52,442 bases of DNA from Dehalococcoidia bacterium. GTDB lineage: Bacteria; Chloroflexota; Dehalococcoidia; Bin125. The stretch covers positions 1-52,442 of the forward strand of contig JAJDYG010000034.1 in the NCBI GenBank assembly GCA_022822855.1, in the 5' to 3' direction. How positions within the stretch are numbered: position 1 is the stretch's first letter; every line of letters starts with the position of its first letter. Shown here in pieces: positions 15,257 through 23,968 of this stretch. The notes under the pieces are model-generated. The model was given only the letters and a program-made list of their open reading frames with translations. It ran no database searches and was not told where the DNA came from. A program made the translations under genes and the position numbers.

Positions 15257-15759
15257 GCCTGGAACTGCCGCAGGTCGTGATCGACGAAATGATCGCGCAC
15301 TCGCGCGAGGACCTGCCCAACGAATGCTGCGGCGTGATCGGTCGTGCTCCCGACGGTGCGCTAACCCTCTGGCGGGCGACCAACGACCAGGCCTCGCCCT
15401 GGCGCTTCAACATCCCGCCTCAGCAGCTCCTGCATCTGTACAACGCGATCGACGATGTCGACGGCGACCTGCTCGTCATCTACCACTCCCACGTCGCCTC
15501 CGAGGCGCGGCCCTCTCCGACCGACCTGAACATCGCCCGCCTGCACAAAGGCGCGACCGAGTGGCCCTACTGGGTTCTGGTCTCCCTGGCCGACGAGCCG
15601 CCGTCGGTACGCGCCTGGCGGATCGACGAGGGCGACGATCCGGATACGGTGAAGGCGGCAGAGATCGACCTGGTCATCACGGGCACCGCCGCCGAGCGGA
15701 AGCGCCTGGAGATGATCGAGGTCGACGGCCGCCCGCGAGTGCGGGAGTCATCGCTCTGA
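15253..15759 (+). CDS. mec: JAMM/MPN+ metallopeptidase (Mec-like)
   Basis: This 168-residue protein is a Mov34/MPN/PAD-1 zinc peptidase. The complete JAMM signature is present: Glu24 in NECCG, then His78-x-His80, Ser88 and Asp91 in YHSHVASEARPSPTD. The mycobacterial homologue Mec+ releases cysteine from the CysO-cysteine adduct. Related enzymes, such as QbsD, trim C-terminal residues from sulfur-carrier precursors. Both activities are useful here because the CysO-like protein has a tail after its Gly-Gly and a second carrier domain is fused to the E1 enzyme. It is translationally coupled to the methyltransferase gene (ATGA). The C-terminal 40 residues are outside the core fold and unrecognised. 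Confidence 0.92.
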   Translation: MSLELPQVVIDEMIAHSREDLPNECCGVIGRAPDGALTLWRATNDQASPWRFNIPPQQLLHLYNAIDDVDGDLLVIYHSHVASEARPSPTDLNIARLHKGATEWPYWVLVSLADEPPSVRAWRIDEGDDPDTVKAAEIDLVITGTAAERKRLEMIEVDGRPRVRESSL

Positions 15760-15778
15760 TCGATGTGAAGGGGTTGTA

Positions 15779-16582
15779 GTGGAGTTGGACGCGTTTCCGT
15801 GGGGGTCGCGGACGCTGCTCGTCGGGATACTCAACGTCACACCTGACTCGTTCGTCGGCGACGGCGTCGTAGATGTGGCGTGCGCTGTTGCCTTGGCCGA
15901 GCAGATGGTGCGAGACGGCGCCGACATCATCGATATCGGCGGAGAGTCGACTCGCCCGGGATACCAGTCGGTCCCCGCCGAGATCGAACTCGAACGCGTG
16001 GTGCCGGTGATCGAGCGCGTGTCGGCGAGTTTGCCCACTACCCCGATTTCGATCGACACGACCAAGTCGGCTGTCGCCGTGGCGGCGTTCGAAGCCGGAG
16101 CCAGCCTGTTGAATGACACGAACGGACTATGCGGCGACGCCGCCCTTGCCGACGCCGCTGCCGCGAGCGATGCCTGGGTGATCGCGATGCACAATCAGCG
16201 ACGAGGCGTGCCCGCCCCCGATCCGGTCGCCGCAGTTCTCAGTGGCTTCTGCGAGTCCCTCTCGATCGCCGGCCGTCACGGAATCGACCACGAGCGGATC
16301 ATCCTCGATCCCGGTTTCGGTTTCGGTTGGGCGCTCTCCGAAAACGCCGAAATCCTCAGACGCCTGAGTGAGTTGCGGGTGCTGCGTTGCCCGATCCTCG
16401 TCGGCATGTCACGCAAGCGCATGACCGGCGAGCAGTTCGGTTGGGGCGTCGAGCAACGGCTCGAAGGCTCGGCCGCCGTTACAGCACTGGCTGTCGCCAA
16501 CGGCGCCGACCTGGTCCGCGTCCACGATGTCGCCGAAATGTGCCGCGTCGTCCGCATGGCCGACGACATCGTGCGCCAATGA
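15779..16582 (+). CDS. folP: Dihydropteroate synthase
   Basis: FolP condenses p-aminobenzoate with hydroxymethyl-dihydropterin diphosphate. The 267-residue TIM-barrel protein has both signatures: LVGILNVTPDSFVGDG near the start and ADIIDIGGESTRPGY at 43-57. ISIDTTKSAVA, ILDPGFGFGW and GMSRKRM follow in the usual order, and the protein ends at RVHDVAEM. The GTG start at 15779 gives a family-typical N-terminus. It overlaps folK by four bases (ATGA). No folB or folE is in the window. Confidence 0.95.
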   Translation: MELDAFPWGSRTLLVGILNVTPDSFVGDGVVDVACAVALAEQMVRDGADIIDIGGESTRPGYQSVPAEIELERVVPVIERVSASLPTTPISIDTTKSAVAVAAFEAGASLLNDTNGLCGDAALADAAAASDAWVIAMHNQRRGVPAPDPVAAVLSGFCESLSIAGRHGIDHERIILDPGFGFGWALSENAEILRRLSELRVLRCPILVGMSRKRMTGEQFGWGVEQRLEGSAAVTALAVANGADLVRVHDVAEMCRVVRMADDIVRQ

Positions 16583-17067
16583 CCAACATCTTCCTCGGCA
16601 TCGGCGGAAACCTCGGCGACCGTCATCGGCAAATGCGTACAGCAGTCGCCGAGATTCGCAAGGTGTTGGACGATGTCCGGGTCTCCTCGCTCTACGAGTC
16701 GGCTGCCTGGGGCGTCAGCGATCAGCCCGCCTTCCTCAACGCCGTCGTGCGCGCCCGAACCTCGCTCGAGCCGCTGGAGCTGTTGGATGCAATGCAAGCC
16801 ATCGAGAGTGACCTGGGCCGCGTGCGCAAGCAACACTGGGGTCCAAGATCCATCGACATCGACATCCTGCTCTACGGCAGCCAAATCATCGACGAGCCCC
16901 GACTCAAGGTCCCCCATCCCTACATGGCCCAGCGCGGCTTCGTCCTCCGGCCATTAGCCGACCTGGCCGCCGGGCTGACATTGCCCGACGGCTCGCTCGT
17001 CGGTGAGTTGCTCACGACAGTGTCTCAGGATGACCTGCGGCGAATCGAAGGGCCGGAGTGGGCTTAG
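16579..17067 (+). CDS. folK: 2-amino-4-hydroxy-6-hydroxymethyldihydropteridine pyrophosphokinase
   Basis: A 162-residue HPPK. It opens with NIFLGIGGNLGDR, has the ATP and metal site GPRSIDIDILLYG (the paired aspartates), and ends with VPHPYMAQRGFVLRPLADLA. It makes the diphosphate substrate of FolP and is coupled to it by an ATGA overlap. The usual middle gene folB (dihydroneopterin aldolase) is missing between them. The last four bases overlap the convergent small membrane-protein gene. Confidence 0.95.
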   Translation: MTNIFLGIGGNLGDRHRQMRTAVAEIRKVLDDVRVSSLYESAAWGVSDQPAFLNAVVRARTSLEPLELLDAMQAIESDLGRVRKQHWGPRSIDIDILLYGSQIIDEPRLKVPHPYMAQRGFVLRPLADLAAGLTLPDGSLVGELLTTVSQDDLRRIEGPEWA

Positions 17068-17303
17068 ATGTCGTCGAGCGGTTCAGGGACGAAGTTCAGG
17101 CCCTCGAGGTCGTCCTCGAGTTCGTAGGTTGTCCAACCGATCCAGAAGAGCACGACGGCCGCCGACAAGGTGATCGCGGCGGCGGGGATGGCGACGGCGG
17201 CGTAGCTGCGTCGGCGGACGCCCAGCAGGAACCAGAGCGCCTGGAAGGCGGCGGCCATCATCAGCACCAGACCGGTCAAGCGGGTTCGATCCAGGGGAGC
17301 CAT
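17064..17303 (-). CDS. Small two-helix membrane protein, unknown
   Basis: I do not recognise this 79-residue protein. Two hydrophobic segments (LTGLVLMMAAAFQALWFLLG and, after RRRSY, AAVAIPAAAITLSAAVVLFW) are followed by an acidic tail, YELEDDLEGL. The ATG at 17303 is preceded on its own strand by GCATATGC-like sequence rather than a strong ribosome site; the frame runs further upstream, but that part overlaps the divergent gene and looks non-coding. It converges with folK (4-bp overlap) and diverges from the membrane protein at 17338 with only 34 bp between. Confidence 0.6.
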   Translation of the reverse strand: MAPLDRTRLTGLVLMMAAAFQALWFLLGVRRRSYAAVAIPAAAITLSAAVVLFWIGWTTYELEDDLEGLNFVPEPLDDI

Positions 17304-17337
17304 GAGCCGAGCATATCGCCGTTGGTAGGCTGGCGGA

Positions 17338-18027
17338 GTGACGACAGAATCAACCGAATCGACCTCGCTCGGCGAACTGGACGAAGTCCTCGACGACGTT
17401 GAGGATCGTCGGTTCGAACGTCCAGAGGCGGTCGAGCAACCGCTGGCTCCGCGCACGCTGTTCTTGCATCGCCGGGTTGTCAGGATCTCACCAGACAGGA
17501 TCGAGATTCGCCCGCCGAAGTCGGCGGTCGTCGTGCCGCTCTTCGGTGTCGCGCTGACGGCAGGTTTGCTGGCAGTGATGGCAAACTCCGTCGACTCGTT
17601 CCCCTTCTGGCTCATGGGCATTCTGCTGCTCTTCGCGGTCGTCCTGCTGCCGCTGTCTGGCATCTCGCTCGTCTACGCGCTGATGGGCGCGAACATCATC
17701 GCCGACCGCGGCGGACAGAACGTCTCCATGAAGCAGCGATTCCTTGGTCTCGGGATCGGCACCAACGAGCTGATTCCGTTCTGGAAGATTCGTGAACTGC
17801 TGGTTGAAGACGAAGGCCGGGAGATCGCAAGGGCCGGAGGCGCGATTCCGGCTGAGGAGTTCGCCCAGTGGCAGTTGGTCTTGGTCAAGAAGAGTGGAAC
17901 GCGACACGTGCTTGGCTCGGTCTCAACGCCCCGACAGCACGAGGAAGAGGGATTGCAACAGATCTTCGAAGTCGCGGAGGCGTTCTCCGCGCTGACCGAA
18001 GCGCCGATCCGCGGCCCGATCTGGTAG
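17338..18027 (+). CDS. Membrane protein with PH-like cytoplasmic part, unknown
   Basis: A 229-residue protein with a GTG start. Residues 1-40 are acidic and probably disordered. A short beta segment (FLHRRVVRISPDRIEIRPP) precedes two transmembrane helices (about 63-82 and 88-110, FWLMGILLLFAVVLLPLSGI). The rest is soluble, with strands such as IPFWKIRELLVEDEGR and WQLVLVKKSGTRHVLG, a pattern seen in membrane proteins with PH-like domains. No enzyme motif is visible. It is 9 bp upstream of the CoA-binding gene, suggesting co-transcription. Confidence 0.7.
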   Translation: MTTESTESTSLGELDEVLDDVEDRRFERPEAVEQPLAPRTLFLHRRVVRISPDRIEIRPPKSAVVVPLFGVALTAGLLAVMANSVDSFPFWLMGILLLFAVVLLPLSGISLVYALMGANIIADRGGQNVSMKQRFLGLGIGTNELIPFWKIRELLVEDEGREIARAGGAIPAEEFAQWQLVLVKKSGTRHVLGSVSTPRQHEEEGLQQIFEVAEAFSALTEAPIRGPIW

Positions 18028-18036
18028 GAGACGCAG

Positions 18037-18513
18037 ATGACCGACGACGACCAACAGTGGCAGGCGCGGATCGACGCAGATGTCCTGGCTTCGCTCTCGG
18101 ACATGAAGACGATCGCGGTAATCGGCCTGTCGCCCAAACCGGAGCGCGACTCGCATCGGGTAACCGCCTACATGCAGCGTCACGGCTACCGCATCATTCC
18201 GGTCAATCCCGCTGCCGCGGGAACGGAAATCCTGGGCGAGCACGTCTACGCGTCGGTGGCCGAGGCACAGGCAGCACTGCCCGAGGTCGAGATCGACACG
18301 GTCAACGTCTTCCGGCGTTCCGTTGACACCGATAAGCCGATCGCCGACGCTATCGCAGCGCGAACCACAGGGGTGCGAAACGTGTGGCTGCAGCTCGGGA
18401 TCGTCAATCCTGAGGGGCTCAATCGAGCTCGTTCGGCCGGATTGCGTGCCGTAGAGGACAGATGTCTGATGGTCGAGCATCGGCGTCTGGTACCCACGGA
18501 TCGCGTGCGTTAA
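18037..18513 (+). CDS. CoA-binding protein (YccU-like Rossmann fold)
   Basis: This 158-residue protein matches the small CoA-binding family related to the N-terminal domain of succinyl-CoA synthetase alpha. It has TIAVIGLSPKPERDSHRVTAYMQRHGYRIIPVNP, the glycine-rich nucleotide loop and the substrate-side arginines. VNVFRR and VWLQLGIVNPEG are also typical, and the final CLMVEHRRL is the expected cysteine-containing end. The enzymatic role of this family is unsettled. GGAGACGCAG precedes the ATG. It is likely in an operon with the upstream membrane-protein gene; purF begins 40 bp later. Confidence 0.85.
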   Translation: MTDDDQQWQARIDADVLASLSDMKTIAVIGLSPKPERDSHRVTAYMQRHGYRIIPVNPAAAGTEILGEHVYASVAEAQAALPEVEIDTVNVFRRSVDTDKPIADAIAARTTGVRNVWLQLGIVNPEGLNRARSAGLRAVEDRCLMVEHRRLVPTDRVR

Positions 18514-18553
18514 CGTGCAGGTACATCACGGAATCGACTAACGCGAGGACCGC

Positions 18554-20140
18554 GTGCATCAGCCGATTACCGAACCTGAGTCAATACCCTCTAGCCCCCT
18601 ACGCGAGATTGAAGACCGCCCCCGTGAAGCGTGCGGCGTCTTCGGCATCTGGGCGCCGGAAGTGGATGTCGCTGTCGAGACCTTCTACGGCATCCACACC
18701 TTGCAGCATCGCGGACAGGAGAGCGCCGGCATCTGCACCACCGACGGACGCAGGCTGTCGGTCAAGACGGGCATGGGTCTGGTCGCGCAGGTCTTCGATG
18801 AAGAGAGCGCCGCAGAGCTTGAGGGCATCGCGGCGATTGGACACACGCGCTACTCCACGACCGGCGCCAGCCGATTCCGCAACGCCCAGCCGATTGTGCT
18901 CGACGATCCCCAGACCGGCGGCCAGGTGGCAATCGCTCACAACGGCAATGTCGTCAATGCCGCCCAGGTTAGGGTCGAGCTGACCGAATCGGGCGCGACC
19001 TTCGAGACCTCGACCGACACCGAAGTCCTGGCCAAGTACATGCTGATGTTTGGCGGCGACGAATCCGACCCCGACGCGATGTGGGAAACCAGATTCAGCG
19101 CGCTGATGCGGCACATCGAGGTGGCCTACTCGCTGGTCCTGCTGAGCCCCGACCGGCTCATGGCCGCTCGCGACCCGTACGGCGTCAGGCCGCTGTGCAT
19201 CGGGCAGGTCGGCGGACGCTACGTGGTGGCGTCTGAGACCTGTGCGCTCGATCAGCTCGGCGCGACCTTCCTGCGCGAGGTCAGGCCGGGCGAACTGATC
19301 ACGATCGACGAGCGAGGCATGCGGTCCTACCAGGCCATCTTCCCCGCGCAGCCAGCCGGTTGCGTCTTCGAACATATCTACTTTGCCCGCCCGGATTCGA
19401 TTCTCGACGGACAGGCCGCCTGGCATTCACGCTCTCAGCTCGGCGTCGAACTGGCGCGCGAGCACGGAGTTGACGCTGATGTCGTGATCGGCGTGCCCGA
19501 TTCGGCCACCGCGCACGCGATCGGCTACTCGTCCGAGTCGGGCATTCCCTACTCAGAAGGCTTGGTCAAGAACCGCTACGTCGGTCGCACATTCATATCG
19601 CCGGACCAACGCCTCAGAGACCTCGGCGCGCACCTGAAGTACAACCCGATGCCGGCGGTCCTGGCCGGTCGTCGCGTGATCGTCGTGGACGACACGATCG
19701 TTCGCGGTACCACGACTCCCCGGATCGTGAAGCTGATTCGCGAAGCCGGCGCCACCGAGATTCACATGCGCATTGCTGCGCCGCCGATCCAGCATCCCTG
19801 TCACTTCGGGGTCGATATGGCGACGCGGCAGGAACTGATCGCCGCTCGACACTCGGTCGAGGAAATCCGCAAGCACATCGGAGCCGATTCGCTCGGCTAT
19901 CTGAGCGTCGAGGGCTTGCAGCGGGCGCTTGATCTGGGCAAGACGACCTGCCTCGCCTGTTTCAACGGCGATTATCCGGTCTCGGTTCAGACCGATTTCG
20001 AGGTCGATACGCTGGCTGTCCCGCTGGTAACTGCGATGCCGGTGACACGGGCGCACAACGGCAATAGCAACGGCAGCGTTCCGAAGCGCAGCGGACGCTC
20101 GGATGAGACGATGGTGGCCTTGGCGCCGGAGCGTCGCTGA
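18554..20140 (+). CDS. purF: Amidophosphoribosyltransferase
   Basis: PurF performs the first step of purine synthesis, making phosphoribosylamine from PRPP and glutamine. The 528-residue protein has a 26-residue propeptide before the N-terminal nucleophile Cys27 (REACGVFGIW), so it is of the processed B. subtilis type. LQHRGQESAGI and GHTRYSTTG mark the glutaminase domain, and VIVVDDTIVRGTTT is the PRPP-binding loop. CHFGVDM and the cluster-type cysteines near the C-terminus (TTCLACFNGDYP) suggest a structural 4Fe-4S cluster. The start is GTG at 18554. The last 35 residues are low-complexity (HNGNSNGS). purM follows by three bases. Confidence 0.95.
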   Translation: MHQPITEPESIPSSPLREIEDRPREACGVFGIWAPEVDVAVETFYGIHTLQHRGQESAGICTTDGRRLSVKTGMGLVAQVFDEESAAELEGIAAIGHTRYSTTGASRFRNAQPIVLDDPQTGGQVAIAHNGNVVNAAQVRVELTESGATFETSTDTEVLAKYMLMFGGDESDPDAMWETRFSALMRHIEVAYSLVLLSPDRLMAARDPYGVRPLCIGQVGGRYVVASETCALDQLGATFLREVRPGELITIDERGMRSYQAIFPAQPAGCVFEHIYFARPDSILDGQAAWHSRSQLGVELAREHGVDADVVIGVPDSATAHAIGYSSESGIPYSEGLVKNRYVGRTFISPDQRLRDLGAHLKYNPMPAVLAGRRVIVVDDTIVRGTTTPRIVKLIREAGATEIHMRIAAPPIQHPCHFGVDMATRQELIAARHSVEEIRKHIGADSLGYLSVEGLQRALDLGKTTCLACFNGDYPVSVQTDFEVDTLAVPLVTAMPVTRAHNGNSNGSVPKRSGRSDETMVALAPERR

Positions 20141-20143
20141 ACG

Positions 20144-21229
20144 ATGACCCAAGCCGAATCGATTGAACCAACGGCGACCGCCTATGCGGCAGCCGGCGTC
20201 GATGTCGACGCCAATGACCGGCTGATACCCCGCTATCGAGATCTTGCTCAGTCCGCCACGCGTCCGGAGCAGTTGGGCGACGTCGGAGCGTTCAGCGGAT
20301 TGTTCGAACTCTCCGGATATCGATGTCCCGTGCTGGCCGCCTCGACCGATGGCGTCGGGACCAAGGTGATGATCGCCAGCCTGGCCGGCCGGCTCGAGGG
20401 CGTCGGCCGCGACCTGGTCAACCACTGCATCAACGACATCCTCTGCGCCGGCGCTGCGCCCCTCTTCTTCCTCGACTATCTGGCCGCCCACGAGTTGTCG
20501 GAAGACGACAAGGTCGCGATTGTGTCCGGCGTGGCAGCAGCCTGCCGCGAGAGCGGCGTCGCGCTGCTCGGCGGTGAGACCGCCGACATGCCCGACCTGT
20601 ATCCCTCAGGACACTTCGATCTGGCAGGCACGATCGTCGGGGTGCTCGAGCGCGGCGAAGAGATCACGGGCGCAGGCATTCAACCGGGAGATGTCGTGCT
20701 CGGTCTGGCAAGCAACGGCCTGCACACGAACGGCTATTCCTTGGCCCGTCAGGTGTTCGGTCTGCGCCCCGAAGACGGCTCATGGGCGGAACGGCAGAGG
20801 CGATTGGAGTCCCTGGAACCGTCCCTCGGTGAATCGCTCGCCGATGCGTTGCTGCGCCCCCATCGCTCCTACTGGCCGGCAATCCGCTGCGTCCTCGACC
20901 GGATCAAGGGCATCGCGCACATCACCGGCGGGGGAATTGCGGGAAACCTTGAGCGGATTCTGCCGGCCAGCGTCGCCGTTGAGTTGGACAGCTCGCGCTG
21001 GCCCAGGCCGCCGATCTTCGATCTCATCCAAACGCGGGGCGCGATCTCGAGCGCTGAAATGCACCGTGTGTTCAACATGGGGCTGGGCATGGCAATCGTC
21101 GTCTCGGCTGAGGATGCCGACTCCGTGCTGCAAGAAACGGACGACCTGAACAGAATCGGCAGAGTGCTTCCCGGAGACTCGTCTGTATCAGGTCGAGTTG
21201 CGATAATGCGGGCAGGCGAGGCGGTCTAG
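20144..21229 (+). CDS. purM: Phosphoribosylformylglycinamidine cyclo-ligase
   Basis: PurM closes the imidazole ring to give AIR in purine synthesis. The 361-residue protein has AYAAAGVDVDAND at the start, STDGVGTKVMIA, GRDLVNHCINDILCAGA and ALLGGETADMPDLY. ITGGGIAGNLERILP and the end FNMGLGMAIVV complete the usual order of the AIR synthetase fold. It is three bases downstream of purF and translated with it. The genes for the preceding step (purQ, purL) lie in this window at 28422-31335, separated by the cytochrome and YqeY/PgpH genes. Confidence 0.95.
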   Translation: MTQAESIEPTATAYAAAGVDVDANDRLIPRYRDLAQSATRPEQLGDVGAFSGLFELSGYRCPVLAASTDGVGTKVMIASLAGRLEGVGRDLVNHCINDILCAGAAPLFFLDYLAAHELSEDDKVAIVSGVAAACRESGVALLGGETADMPDLYPSGHFDLAGTIVGVLERGEEITGAGIQPGDVVLGLASNGLHTNGYSLARQVFGLRPEDGSWAERQRRLESLEPSLGESLADALLRPHRSYWPAIRCVLDRIKGIAHITGGGIAGNLERILPASVAVELDSSRWPRPPIFDLIQTRGAISSAEMHRVFNMGLGMAIVVSAEDADSVLQETDDLNRIGRVLPGDSSVSGRVAIMRAGEAV

Positions 21230-21276
21230 ATGCAGGCCGACGTCTCAACACTGGGAGTCGGAGCAAGGTTTCGATC

Positions 21277-21305
21277 TTGACCACAATTCCATGCGGGCTT
21301 ACATT
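21277..21305 (+). promoter_or_regulatory. Promoter of the cytochrome b6-Rieske-cytochrome c operon
   Basis: TTGACC (21277-21282) and TACATT (21300-21305) are separated by exactly 17 bp. They lie 54 bp upstream of the first small membrane ORF of the respiratory operon, in a locally AT-rich stretch after purM. Confidence 0.6.
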
Positions 21306-21358
21306 TCTTGAGCGCGTCCCGATGGGGTGCGCGGGATAATCGTGGGAAGAGGTAGCTG

Positions 21359-21490
21359 GTGGACCTGCTGACAGCCGCCCTCGTGACGATTCCGTTTCGC
21401 TCGGAGATCATGGAGCTGCCGCTCGTCGGGCTAACGATGCTCTTCTGCTTCGGCGCTCTCGTGATCCTCGGGCGTTGGTGGGAGCGTTAA
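21359..21490 (+). CDS. 43-residue single-helix membrane protein leading the cytochrome operon
   Basis: A GTG-started ORF preceded by GAAGAGG at about six bases. It encodes a polar start (MDLLTAALVTIPFRSEIMEL), one hydrophobic helix (PLVGLTMLFCFGALVILG) and the basic end RWWER. It stops six bases before the cytochrome b6 gene. Size, position and topology are those of the small single-span subunits seen in b6f and bc complexes (for example PetL/N-type), but there is no sequence motif to prove this. Confidence 0.6.
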   Translation: MDLLTAALVTIPFRSEIMELPLVGLTMLFCFGALVILGRWWER

Positions 21491-21496
21491 CCGGCC

Positions 21497-22252
21497 ATGG
21501 CCAATCTTGAACGCGCGCCGCGCAAGTCGTTCAACGACCTGATCTACGACCTGATCTTCAAGAACTACGTCTGGCAGTCGATCTTCAGGACCGGCTACCC
21601 GAACACGCCGCGCAATCAGATGCTGGCGGTGGCGACCAACGTCTTCCTCCACCTTCACCCGACCCGAATCCATCGCACCCACGTCAAGATCACCCACACC
21701 TACTGCCTCGGCGGGCTGTCGTTCTTCATGTTCCTCGGCTTGACCGTGACCGGCGTCCTCCTGATGTTCTATTACGTGCCCTCGATCGAGCGCGCCTATC
21801 AGGACATCCAGGAACTCGAAGCGAACGTGCGCTTCGGCCAGTTGCTGCGCAACATGCACCGCTGGATGGCGCACGCGATGATCATCCTGGTCCTCTTGCA
21901 CATGATGCGCGTGTTCTACACAGGCGCCTACAAGCCGCCGCGCGAGTTCAACTGGGTCGTCGGCGTGGTGCTCTTCATCCTCACCTTGCTTCTCTCCTTC
22001 ACCGGCTACCTCCTGCCCTGGGACCAGCTCGCGTTCTGGGCGATCACCGTCGGCACGACGATGGTCGGCTCTGCCCCGGTCCTCGGCGACGAATCAAAGT
22101 TCCTCCTGCTTGGTGGTTTCTCTGTGGGCCCGAACGCCCTGATTCGGTTCTACACACTGCACGTGATTGGATTGCCCCTGGTGATCTCGATCTTCATGGC
22201 CGTGCACTTCTGGCGAGTCCGCCGCGACGGCGGTCTCGCGCGGCCGCTGTAG
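21497..22252 (+). CDS. Cytochrome b6-type subunit (quinol:cytochrome c oxidoreductase)
   Basis: This 251-residue membrane protein is the heme-binding part of a split cytochrome b. The two bis-histidine pairs are His121/His135 and His222/His237, with the 14- and 15-residue spacing seen in b6. [19 protein letters not shown] and [13 protein letters not shown], with [13 protein letters not shown], are typical. Cys70 in THTYCLGGL lines up with the cysteine that covalently holds the extra heme c of b6f complexes. It therefore looks like a b6-type rather than a mitochondrial-type subunit. The downstream gene supplies the subunit IV half. Confidence 0.93.
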   Translation: MANLERAPRKSFNDLIYDLIFKNYVWQSIFRTGYPNTPRNQMLAVATNVFLHLHPTRIHRTHVKITHTYCLGGLSFFMFLGLTVTGVLLMFYYVPSIERAYQDIQELEANVRFGQLLRNMHRWMAHAMIILVLLHMMRVFYTGAYKPPREFNWVVGVVLFILTLLLSFTGYLLPWDQLAFWAITVGTTMVGSAPVLGDESKFLLLGGFSVGPNALIRFYTLHVIGLPLVISIFMAVHFWRVRRDGGLARPL

Positions 22253-22267
22253 CGGGAGGACGATTCG

Positions 22268-23167
22268 ATGGTCAGCCGCGCTGCTGCCGCAATCCGAACA
22301 CGCCCGCGCCGCGAGCGCGAGGCCGAGGTCCTCGTCTGGCCGGACCTGGTCTTCATCGAGTTCATCTCGGCCTTGATCTTCTCGATCGCGCTGATGGTGC
22401 TCTCCGCGATGGTCAACGCGCCGCTGCTCAACCGCGCCGACCCCGACACCACTCCCAACCCCTCCAAGGCGCCCTGGTACTTCCTCAACCTGCAGGAATT
22501 GCTCCTGCACATGGAGCCTGCCTGGGCCGGTGTGATCGTGCCCACGATCGCCCTCGTCCTGCTCGCTGCCATCCCCTACTGGGACCGCGATCAAGAAGGT
22601 CAGGGCGTCTGGTTCGGGACCAAGTTCGCCGGCCGGCTAACGGTCTTTGGATTTACCGCCGCCACCTTGATCACCAGCCTCCTGATCATCTGGGACGGCT
22701 CGTTGCACGTTGTCTGGACGGAAAACGTCATCCGCGGCCTGGGCCTGAACAGCGACTTCGCCTGGCCGGGAGGTCTGGACTGGTTCCGCAACCTGCGAGG
22801 ATTTGATACGGGCATTCCCTGGGACTCCTTAGGCTTCACCATCGGCGGATTCACGATGTTTGATGATTGGCGTGCCATCCCCTTGGGCATCCCCGGCACA
22901 ACCACAGATCCGTGGTTGCTGAACCTCAACTTCCCCTCCTTCCTTTCCCAACAGATCATTCCCGTGGCCACGATGGTCGGCTTGCCCGTGCTGTTCGTGC
23001 TCTTCTGCAAGATGCTCGGTTGGATTCACACCCGCCGCGACATCGCACTGCTAATCTTCTCGGCTTTCATCGGCGTCTACCTGACGACGACGATCGTTGG
23101 TACCGCCTTCCGTGGCCAGGGCCAGGACCTCAAGCCGCCCTGGGACATCGTGGTGCTGGAGGAGTAA
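22268..23167 (+). CDS. Cytochrome b C-terminal / subunit IV-like protein
   Basis: A 299-residue protein completing the split cytochrome b. It contains the PetD-type quinol-site segment NPSKAPWYFLNLQELLLHM and EPAWAGVIVPT near residues 63-95. It is longer than PetD (about 160): after the subunit IV part come further transmembrane segments (RLTVFGFTAATLITSLLII, IIPVATMVGLPVLFVLFC, IALLIFSAFIGVYLTTTIV), with a 90-residue extracytoplasmic-looking insert (about 135-225). The N-terminus is arginine-rich. A GGGAGGA ribosome site lies between the genes. Such extended subunits occur in the bc complexes of Chloroflexota and Actinobacteria. Confidence 0.88.
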   Translation: MVSRAAAAIRTRPRREREAEVLVWPDLVFIEFISALIFSIALMVLSAMVNAPLLNRADPDTTPNPSKAPWYFLNLQELLLHMEPAWAGVIVPTIALVLLAAIPYWDRDQEGQGVWFGTKFAGRLTVFGFTAATLITSLLIIWDGSLHVVWTENVIRGLGLNSDFAWPGGLDWFRNLRGFDTGIPWDSLGFTIGGFTMFDDWRAIPLGIPGTTTDPWLLNLNFPSFLSQQIIPVATMVGLPVLFVLFCKMLGWIHTRRDIALLIFSAFIGVYLTTTIVGTAFRGQGQDLKPPWDIVVLEE

Positions 23168-23170
23168 CCG

Positions 23171-23899
23171 GTGGCCAACGGCAACAGTCAACCAACTGGT
23201 GAGGGCGGACAGCAGCGCCGCGTGCCCGCGCCCGCTGAGCCGTCGGGCGGCTCGCGACCGCAGCGCGCTCCGCATCTCCGCGCCGAGTCTCGTGCCGGCG
23301 TCGTGCAGAGCGGTGACGGCGCCCGCGCCATGGTCACCCGAGCGCAGCGCCGTCGCGCGCGCCAGGGTCAGGTCACGCGCCGGCAACTACTCCGCGTCTC
23401 TTTCTGGGGATTCTTCACCTTCGGCCTCACGGGAGGTCTGGGCGCATTCCTGTCCAACTTCTGGCCGCGCGGCGTGACAGGCTTCGGCGGCCGGATCAGC
23501 GTGTCGGCTTCGGCGGTGCCCGAAGCCGGCGCCGACCCCTCGCCGGTCCAGATTGGCAAGTTCTATCTCTCCCATCTCCGTGCCGGCGACGGTACCCACG
23601 CCGGATTCGGACAGGAAGGCGAGGAAGGCTTGCTCGCCTTGTGGTGGAAGTGCCCGCACCTAGGCTGCACCATCCCCTGGCGGCCAGGTTTCCCCTTCGA
23701 GGGCGTGACCGGATGGTTCCGCTGTCCCTGTCACGGTTCGACGTACACCCGCGGCGGCATCCGAGTCTTCGGTCCCGCGCCGCGACCGATGGACACCATG
23801 GAAATCACCGTCAACAGCGATGGCTCGTTGACGGTCAACACAGGCAGCATCAAAAAGGGCGGTGAGGACAATCCTCAGCGCACCACCTCCTACGGCTAA
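23171..23899 (+). CDS. Rieske 2Fe-2S protein of the cytochrome complex
   Basis: This 242-residue protein has the Rieske ligands Cys161 and His163 in CPHLGC and Cys185 and His188 in CPCHGS, with Cys166 and Cys187 as the disulfide pair. A membrane anchor spans about 76-97 and is preceded by a twin-arginine-like RRQLLRVSFWGFF, suggesting Tat insertion. The first 65 residues are long, basic and probably disordered in the cytoplasm. It starts with GTG at 23171, one codon after the subunit IV stop. The insert between the boxes, PWRPGFPFEGVTGWF, is short. Confidence 0.92.
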   Translation: MANGNSQPTGEGGQQRRVPAPAEPSGGSRPQRAPHLRAESRAGVVQSGDGARAMVTRAQRRRARQGQVTRRQLLRVSFWGFFTFGLTGGLGAFLSNFWPRGVTGFGGRISVSASAVPEAGADPSPVQIGKFYLSHLRAGDGTHAGFGQEGEEGLLALWWKCPHLGCTIPWRPGFPFEGVTGWFRCPCHGSTYTRGGIRVFGPAPRPMDTMEITVNSDGSLTVNTGSIKKGGEDNPQRTTSYG

Positions 23900-23968
23900 G
23901 CAGCCGGCCAGTCACTTGCTGCGCTGTTGAATCAGCGCGCAGGCGACAGACACGAGGAATAGAGGGCG

